Assembly: GCA_023853785.1 (NCBI GenBank)
Contig: JAJIRX010001068.1
Coordinates: forward strand, 1-13,102
From: Psilocybe azurescens
Lineage: Eukaryota; Basidiomycota; Agaricomycetes; Agaricales; Agrocybaceae
Reading direction: 5' to 3'
DNA: 13,102 nt
The first letter of the stretch is position 1. The number at the start of each line of letters is the position of its first letter. Under the pieces are notes generated by a model. That model was not told where the DNA came from, did no database searches, and saw only the letters and a list, made by a program, of their open reading frames with translations. The position numbers and the translations under genes were made by a program. Below, one piece after another: positions 8,293 to 13,102 of this stretch.

Positions 8293-8330
8293 TGCCTTGT
8301 CTTTGTCTTTGTCTTTGTCTTTGTCTTCAT
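8293..8330. repeat. CTTTGT hexanucleotide repeat (KD-rich coding)
   Basis: CTTTGT repeats about five times and encodes alternating Lys-Asp on the minus strand inside the acidic exon of the DUF6532-like gene. Confidence 0.75.
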
Positions 8331-8608
8331 CCTCGTTTTCGTTCATCACATAGTCTTCTTCATTGTCATTGTCATTGTCCTTATCACCATCGACATCGTT
8401 CTCACCGATGAGTCGACCATGGAGTCCGCTGGTTTCAGTAACTTCGTTCTCTTGAGCGGGTGGATCATCGTATATGTCGTTGTGCGTTGCCTATATAAAT
8501 TCCATATTGGTATCGAATATAACAAACATATATATATATATTAAAAAGAAACATACGTCCATCATATAAAGCGTTGAATTCACTTGAGGTACTATTAGCA
8601 GGCTTCTT

Positions 8609-8633
8609 CTGTGTTTAAAAGAGTAAGCTATAC
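8609..8633 (-). other. Ultra-short 25-nt intron-like segment
   Basis: GTATAGC...ACACAG spans only 25 nt. Removing it restores the reading frame between the Gln-rich exon (..GRTPA) and the next exon (RSLLIVPQVNSTLYMMD); left in, the frame meets TAA at once. It is shorter than normal fungal introns, so it may be a true intron that lost internal sequence, or the frame match may be accidental. Confidence 0.35.
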
Positions 8634-8744
8634 CTCGCGGGAGTCCGTCCTGAGGCTTCCATAGGCCTCTGCTGCTGCAAAGGGGGTTCACGAAGTTGAT
8701 TCACAATGGCCCCTTGCTGAGAAGGGGATTGCTGTTGAACAAGA

Positions 8745-8890
8745 ACTGGTTGGCGCTGTTGTTGTTGAGCAAGGCCCAGGGGTGGTTGACGCTGTTGCTG
8801 CTGAGCAAGGCCCGGGAGTTGGCGCTGTTGGTGCTGAGCAAGGCCCAGGGGCGGTTGACGCTGCTGCTGTTGAGAAAGGCCCGGAGGCAC
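8745..8890. repeat. 39-bp coding minisatellite (Gln-rich)
   Basis: About four units of 39 bp, with a core of GAGCAAGGCCC flanked by GCTGTTG-type triplets, encode the 13-residue repeat QQQQRQPPLGLAQ on the minus strand. The period is a multiple of three, so unit-number changes keep the frame. Confidence 0.7.
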
Positions 8891-9661
8891 TCGACGTTGA
8901 TGTTGCTGAATGACAGGAGGAGGTTGACGTTGTTGCTGCTGGACAACAAACAGCGTTGGTGATGCCTTTTCAGTCTCCTCGTTCCGTTCCGCAGAATTGA
9001 TTCAACAAGGTAATGGGGCTCCCCTTAAGGGTGGGTCAACCCGATTGACTTTCGTGAACCTGTAAAGGCTGTAAGACAACATTGAGATATACAATCTTCA
9101 GAACACTCACATCGCCACGAACGCGCTTGGCAGGAGGGGCCATGTCATTATTGGACAATTCACCTGCGAAATTTTTGAGTTCGGTGGGCTCAGCACCTGT
9201 GCGCGCGCTCTCGTTGGCGCTTCTGGATCTTCGCCTCAAGGTCCTGACCAACGGCTTGGGCTGCCTTCTGCAGCTGAGCTATGTGACCACCTTGGCCACG
9301 GGTACTGCGAATTGGCCTACAATTACTGGTAGGAATGTTCTCTTTAATACAAAGATAAGTAAAAGTTGGTCCTGTATATTCTGGAATGCATACCCTTATT
9401 CACTGTTGCTTGAGTGCCATCTGGCACTGGTATGCCCATAACCGCCGGGCTATCTTCAAGGTCTACTGCGGCAGAATATGTACTAGTATCAGTATGAGAA
9501 ACAATGTTAGCAGGCGGAAAAAACCTCGCATATCCACTTCAGCAGCCCCACTGGGACGCACTGAGTCAGGTATAGCTTTGGTCGTCCTTTTCCGACATTC
9601 TGGTCGGTCGGGAAGAGGCTTTTGTATTGCTTTTGGTGGATGCTTTCTTTGTGTTAGCCAT

Positions 9662-9864
9662 GTTGAAAATTTTCTGACACTCTCTATGTGATTAAGAGTT
9701 AACGGGGTGAAGCTGAGCTATTCAGATGGTTCACTTTTCAACATGTTACCCCTCAGACTGCCCCTTTTTGTGACAATAGATCCGACCCTACTTCACTCCG
9801 AGCTCCGGCCTCCCCCCCCCCTGTAACATAAACAAAGAGTTTTGATGGTTTCTATCTAATTAAG
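9662..9864. other. 5' flank of the DUF6532-like gene
   Basis: About 200 bp between the proposed ATG (9661-9659, minus) and the tandem duplication at 9865. No TATA box was recognised. A C10 homopolymer (9812-9821) could be length-variable or misassembled. Confidence 0.35.
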
Positions 9865-10119
9865 AGAAGAAATTTTGTGGTACAACATATATAGGGGCTT
9901 AGACTTCTGCTAGTCCAGAACCATACCAATAATCCCAAACAATGCCAATGCAAAGCTTTAGAAATGGTTGAGCTTGAAGAATGGCAAGAAGAAATATTGT
10001 GGTACAGCATATATAGGGGGTATAGACATCTGTTAATCCAGATTCACACCAATAGTCCCAAACGATGAGTGAGAGAACATATGCAAAGCTGTAGAAACGG
10101 TTGAGCTTGAAGAATGGCA
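9865..10119. repeat. 122-bp tandem duplication
   Basis: Two diverged copies start AGAAGAAAT(T/A)TTGTGGTAC at 9865 and 9987 and end GGTTGAGCTTGAAGAATGGCAA. Unit 1 is 122 bp; unit 2 is about 11 bp longer because of an insertion near GATGAGTGAGAGAACAT. On the minus strand one frame stays open across both and reads IVWDYWCESGLTDV and IVWDYWYGSGLAEV, but nothing shows that it is translated. Confidence 0.8.
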
Positions 10120-10129
10120 AGCGAAAGGA

Positions 10130-10502
10130 GGGGATAACTCACAGCCCTCTACATGCTCCGTAAGTTTCTCAGATTCTTCAACAGCTTCACCAGGCTCATG
10201 TATAGGCACAACAATCCCAAAAGATATTAAAATATGTCGGATTCGACCCAGGGCAAGTTGTGCATCGAAAGCTCCATATCAGCCATTTTCAAGGCTGAAA
10301 TCGCCGCTTCCGCCCAGACACACAGCTCCACCTGTTTACATTGGCATGCAGCCTCCTTTTCTTTGGCTTCTTGCAGCATTGTGTATGCTTGTTCAGGGCA
10401 GGTTACCTAAATGGTTGGTTGAGAGCTGTACCATGACGATGTGAATCGGTAGCATACACTGACACCAAGTCGTGATGTTCGTGATATAGAAGTAGGCAAC
10501 AT
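10130..10502 (-). pseudogene. Small coiled-coil-like protein gene, frameshifted
   Basis: The proposed ATG at 10502 opens MLPTSISRTSRLGVS. An intron at 10457-10407 (GTATGC to ATTTAG, 51 nt, phase 0) leads to CPEQAYTMLQEAKEKEAAC and an Ala/Glu/Leu-rich stretch ending SALKMADMELSMHNL. That frame stops at TAA 10229-10227. A one-base loss near 10255 would continue it as LGRIRHILISFGIVVPIHEP and EAVEESEKLTEHVEGCEL into the tandem duplication. Heptad-like Leu/Ala spacing suggests a helical protein. No family is recognised, and the link to the adjacent DUF6532-like gene is only proximity and strand. Confidence 0.4.
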
Positions 10503-10999
10503 GATTAATTTGAATTCCTGATATCAGTTGAAGCGAAATGACAAGGACTGAAGTCTGCGTTACAGGTAGAGAAACAAAGGTTTTGCAAGAAAATTGCGGC
10601 CACCACTGGCGCCGACGTGTTGATATTGATCACATGATATTCCAGTTATGGATTCGCCTCTAAATGGCAAGTTTTCGACAAATTCCTGCTGGGGATGCAA
10701 TGTGTCATGAGAAATGAGGAGGATCGATTGACCTTGCAGGAAATCTTGGTCGACTGAATTTCTAGAGAGCCAACATGCCCCCGACTAGGGAAGTGATAGA
10801 AATTATATTGGATGAAGACTTGAGCGCGGGAAAGCTTGGAAATGGATATTAGAGCCTGCGAAGTGGGCTTGCTGTAGTCCGCAGAGTTGATTGATTGATT
10901 AGGAGCAAAGAAATTGACATGGCGGAGGGCGGAAAGAAATCATAGGGTAAAATCCAACAGCACCGATAAGTAAAGAACGAGCAGATTTCAACAATGGTA
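10503..10999. other. Region without a recognisable gene
   Basis: About 500 bp of mixed composition upstream of the small minus-strand gene. No frame of convincing codon character, tRNA or repeat was seen. It could hold the promoter of that gene or decayed exons of the fragment at 11000-11208. Confidence 0.3.
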
Positions 11000-11208
11000 T
11001 CAACCAACAAAGACATATGTATGAAGGGGTAGGAAAGGTTCTTTTGGCAAGAGGGACATTGGAGGGGCAGCAAACGGTCTGGAATATTCAAAGGTAAGTA
11101 AGCTAAAGTAGAGTAGCCAGCAGATAACTTACTTCTGGACCCATGTTTCACCGACGAGCTTCAAGGCCTCAGATGGTGCAAAGGCTGAGGGCTTTTGTGT
11201 CCCCACAT
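11000..11208 (-). pseudogene. Two-exon gene fragment, function unknown
   Basis: The minus strand reads KPSAFAPSEALKLVGETWVQ up to a donor at 11132 (GTAAGT). A 54-nt intron ends ATTCCAG at 11079. The next exon continues in phase as PFAAPPMSLLPKEPFLPLHT and a few more residues to TGA 11002-11000. The good splice signals and kept frame make this more than a chance frame. Its 5' side runs straight into the TCCG palindrome array at 11209, so the beginning of the gene is missing or displaced. The family is not recognised. Confidence 0.45.
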
Positions 11209-11410
11209 ATTCCGGCCGGAGTCCGCCGGAGTCCGCTGCGGAATCCGCTATTCCGCTGCGGAATGAAAGCAAAAATATGGCACAAGGCCCTGCTATTTTA
11301 TTTAATATCAATTCCGGCGGAATGGCAGATTCCGCAGCGAATTGAACGGAATCCGTTTACAAAACGGAATAGCCCGGAACGGAACCGAAAACGGAACCAT
11401 AAACGGACTT
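11209..11410. repeat. TCCG/CGGA palindrome array
   Basis: The segment begins with the perfect palindrome TCCGGCCGGA (11211-11220) and continues with TCCGCCGGA, TCCGCTGCGGA, ATTCCGCTGCGGAAT, ATTCCGGCGGAAT, and later CGGAATCCG, CGGAACGGAACCG and AACGGAACC. Units are joined by GGAGTCC or GGAATCC, the same junctions as in the TCCA/TGGA arrays. It abuts copy B and truncates the gene fragment to its left. Confidence 0.8.
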
Positions 11411-11802
11411 AAAGTTTAATGTTATCGCTCGGCAATTCTCGGCAACGGGGAATAATGTCACGTGCGTGACTTTTGGTTGCCACGTCGGTCTGTTGGTTAC
11501 TCCAACCACCCCACCTCTTCCTCCAACCACCACCACCCCGCTGCCGCCGTCAGGCGTGCCCTCACCACCTCGCCGCTGTCGGTCGGAGCCAGGCACTCGC
11601 CAACCCGACCCGACATGCATCGCGGCACCACCGACCGATGACGGGTCCGTGTACGATGACGACGACTCCGGACACGCTGTGACACGGTACGACGACGATG
11701 ACGACGGCTCCGCATGACGACAACGACACCGGAACGAGGTGGAACGAGGGGAGGGGATGCGAGCAGGTAACGAGGCGGCGTGAACGCCGGCCGCGACACC
11801 AG

Positions 11803-11863
11803 GTAAGTCGCGAACCCCACCCACCGCCGCCACTAACCCTCCCCCTCTTTCTTTCTCATACAG
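11803..11863 (+). other. Intron-like segment in copy B
   Basis: GTAAGT donor, CCACTAACC branch motif and a pyrimidine tract ending CATACAG, 61 nt. It matches the position and layout of 4855-4913 in copy A. In phase 0 it joins ..RRERRPRHQ to TDTHGGHDDDTG. Confidence 0.6.
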
Positions 11864-12400
11864 ACCGACACGCATGGCGGCCACGACGACGACACCGGCG
11901 TATCGGCACCCACGACGGCCACAAAGACGACAACGACGACACGCACGGCGGCCACGACGACGACACGTAGGACACGCAGGACGCGTACCACGACACGCAG
12001 GACGCGACCGCTGACACGTACGACACGCACGGCGGCCACGACGACGACACCGAGTACGCCACCCACGTGACGCCACCCACGACGGCCGCAAAGACGACAA
12101 CGGCGACACGCCCGGGCGGCCACGACGACGACACGTAGGACGCGTACCACGACACGCAGGACGCGTACCGCGACACGTATCGACACGCACGGGCGGCCAC
12201 GACGACGACACGTACGAAACGCACGGCGGCCACGACGACGACACACCACGACACCGAAGTACGGCACCCACGACGGCCGCGAAAGACGACGACGACGACA
12301 TGTACCACACCGAGTACGATGGCCACGACGGACACAACGGCCGCAAGGACGACGACGCGTACGGCGGATGCGTACCACGCCCAGGACGACGACGGCATGT
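11864..12400. repeat. GC-rich tandem repeat block of copy B
   Basis: Imperfect units built around GGCGGCCACGACGACGACAC, CACGTAGGACGCGTACCACG and GACACGCAGGACGCG recur several times, with CCCACGACGGCCGCAAAGACG inserted between. The low-complexity triplet content opens long frames on both strands, most of them artefacts. Confidence 0.75.
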
Positions 12401-12700
12401 ATGACCGATACCACCACCCGTCCGCCACCCTTTTTTTAAATTTTTTTCACTTTTTTCTTGTGTTCTCTCATTTTCTTTTACATCTATGTGTTTGTTTGTT
12501 CATTTAACCCAAGTATATACCCTCCCGCCCACCTTTTTTACTCTGTTATGTTTTTTATTTTTATTTTATTTTGTTACAATGGACTTTACATGTAGATAAT
12601 AATGTAGTATATAGTTATTAATATATTATATTGCACTCATGAATTTACACTAAGATTGATAGATTGAAATATTCTAGTTGGAATCCAATGATACAGGGTA

Positions 12701-12773
12701 GATTATATAAGCAGTGTACAGTAGGTGTATGATATAAGGATTATATAAGCAGTGTATAGTAGATGTATGATAG
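12701..12773. repeat. 38-bp direct duplication
   Basis: GATTATATAAGCAGTGTA starts at 12701 and again at 12739. The rest of each unit, (C/T)AGTAG(G/A)TGTATGATA, matches apart from two transitions. It lies just after copy B stops matching copy A. Confidence 0.85.
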
Positions 12774-13102
12774 TAGTGGTAACTGTGTAAATCTATTTTT
12801 ATATTCAGCCTAAAGGTGTGGGAAATTGTTTTTACTCAGCTTCAAGCCATGGGAATTCCACTTTATTACTGTATTGGCTATAAATAACTCTATTCCCCTT
12901 CATTCCCCATCATTCCCCTCCGTTCCTCTCCAATTCCTTCATTCCCTCTTCAATCCCCTCTATTCCCTCTATTCCCTCTATTCCCTTCACTCCCTTTCTC
13001 AATCCCTCCAGTCCTAGGGAATATGTGGGGAGTGAGAAGTACTGCAAAGGCTTTGCAACCACGGCTATTTGCAACTTGTGGTCTGAGTACACGATTGGGC
13101 CA
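12774..13102. other. Right-end region: TATA-like box and pyrimidine-rich repeats, no gene
   Basis: TATAAATA at 12879-12886 is followed by a CT-rich stretch (about 12890-13015) that includes a tandem CTCTATTCC unit (about 12957-12985). A TATA box before a pyrimidine tract is a common fungal promoter layout, so a gene or LTR may lie beyond the window, but none is seen inside it. Confidence 0.4.

Larger units (their letters stand above)
6578..9661 (-). pseudogene. DUF6532-like multi-exon gene with several inactivating lesions
   Basis: Proposed exons, in transcription order: 9661-9394, 9341-9111, 9059-8634, 8608-8557, 8490-8209, 8160-8079, 8039-7928, 7872-7475, 7417-7386, 7334-7134, 7093-6932, 6874-6698 and 6641-6578, about 828 codons. 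From exon 4 on, all introns (39-66 nt, GT..AG, donors mostly GTAAGT, GTATGT or GTGAGT) join in phase. The N-terminus is basic (MANTKKASTKSNTK). The middle has a Gln-rich 13-residue repeat (QQQQRQPPLGLAQ) and an acidic KD-rich segment. The C-terminal half starts YPKTWQTVIQDAKERFRFYI and contains VYKEAASYRCAMKQL and IHSCLDEW, a pattern I associate with fungal DUF6532 proteins, whose function is unknown. Lesions: TGA at 9568-9566, 9541-9539, 9004-9002 and 6850-6848; a two-base loss in a CG run near 9210; a frame conflict after exon 2; an extra base near 6770. Exon 1 could instead carry a compensating pair of frameshifts. Confidence 0.6.
11428..12693 (+). mobile_element. Repeat copy B, paralogue of copy A
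   Basis: The order of parts follows copy A from CTCGGCAATTCTC: Pro/Thr-coding stretch, GTCGGTCGGAGCCAGGCAC, an intron-like segment (11803-11863), a GC-rich ACGACGACGAC block (11864-12424), a T-rich tract (12428-12590) and an AT core (about 12596-12660). It then diverges soon after AGTTGGAATCCAA (about 12678-12689), with no palindrome array. One plus-strand frame after the intron reads TDTHGGHDDDT, and GGHDDDT-like and DAYHDTQ-like units recur with TAG or frame breaks, so any protein would be a decayed Asp/His/Thr repeat. CpG density is much higher than in copy A. Confidence 0.7.

Noticed and set aside
8251..8544. Plus-strand frame with a very hydrophobic VFVFVFVF protein resembling a membrane segment
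   Set aside because: It is the antisense of the Lys-Asp hexanucleotide repeat of the minus-strand DUF6532-like exon.
9899..10120. 73-codon minus-strand gene made of two WDYW repeats
   Set aside because: The openness comes from a recent tandem duplication; no start context, splice link or family supports translation. It is listed as a repeat instead.
11357..12346. 329-codon minus-strand open frame rich in Arg, Cys and Ser across copy B
   Set aside because: It is the complement of the ACGAC-rich tandem block, which lacks stops in several frames at once. It has no domain, runs through the intron-like segment, and copy A shows similar low-complexity frames.

Overview
The window looks like a repeat-rich piece of a basidiomycete nuclear genome, most likely an Agaricomycete; the species cannot be told. 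The evidence is many short (40-70 nt) introns with GTAAGT/GTATGT donors and CTAAY branch sites, a Ty1/copia retroelement, and a broken multi-exon gene resembling the fungal DUF6532 family. There is no bacterial gene organisation, no CRISPR array and no rRNA. Nearly everything recognisable is a mobile element, a repeat or a decayed gene.

Layout. (1) 1-390: a free-standing copy of a T-rich/AT-rich repeat module, flanked by a perfect 14-bp direct repeat. (2) 1021-1810: remnants of plus-strand spliced coding sequence of unknown function. (3) 1841-4030: 5' part of a Ty1/copia element with a probable 5' LTR, an initiator-tRNA-Met anticodon-arm primer site, gag (UBN2 type) and the start of the aspartic protease, broken by frameshifts. 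(4) 3929-4384: a minus-strand SINE-like insertion that ends the protease. Its head is tRNA-like and its body is made of TCCA..TGGA palindromes. (5) 4422-5997: repeat copy A, a GC-rich (ACGAC)-type block with an intron-like segment, then a T-rich tract, an AT-rich core and a TCCA..TGGA array. (6) 6000-6577: A/T-rich intergenic DNA with a degenerate CATAGCA array. (7) 6578-9661, minus strand: a 13-exon DUF6532-like gene with a consistent splice pattern but several lesions. (8) 9865-10502, minus strand: a small broken coiled-coil-like gene overlapping a 122-bp tandem duplication. (9) 11000-11208, minus strand: a two-exon gene fragment cut by a TCCG..CGGA palindrome array (11209-11410). (10) 11428-12693: repeat copy B, paralogous to A. 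(11) 12701-13102: a 38-bp duplication, a TATA-like box and a pyrimidine-rich tandem array.

No working pathway is visible. The most interesting signal is the repeat system: GC-rich units with a shared intron-like segment, a separable AT-rich 3' module, and arrays of near-palindromic units. The array arms are either TCCG/CGGA or TCCA/TGGA, as expected if the second derive from the first by CpG decay. The same CpG-to-TpG/CpA direction separates copy A from copy B, and could also explain the TGA stops in the DUF6532-like gene. All family assignments were made by eye, without database searches.
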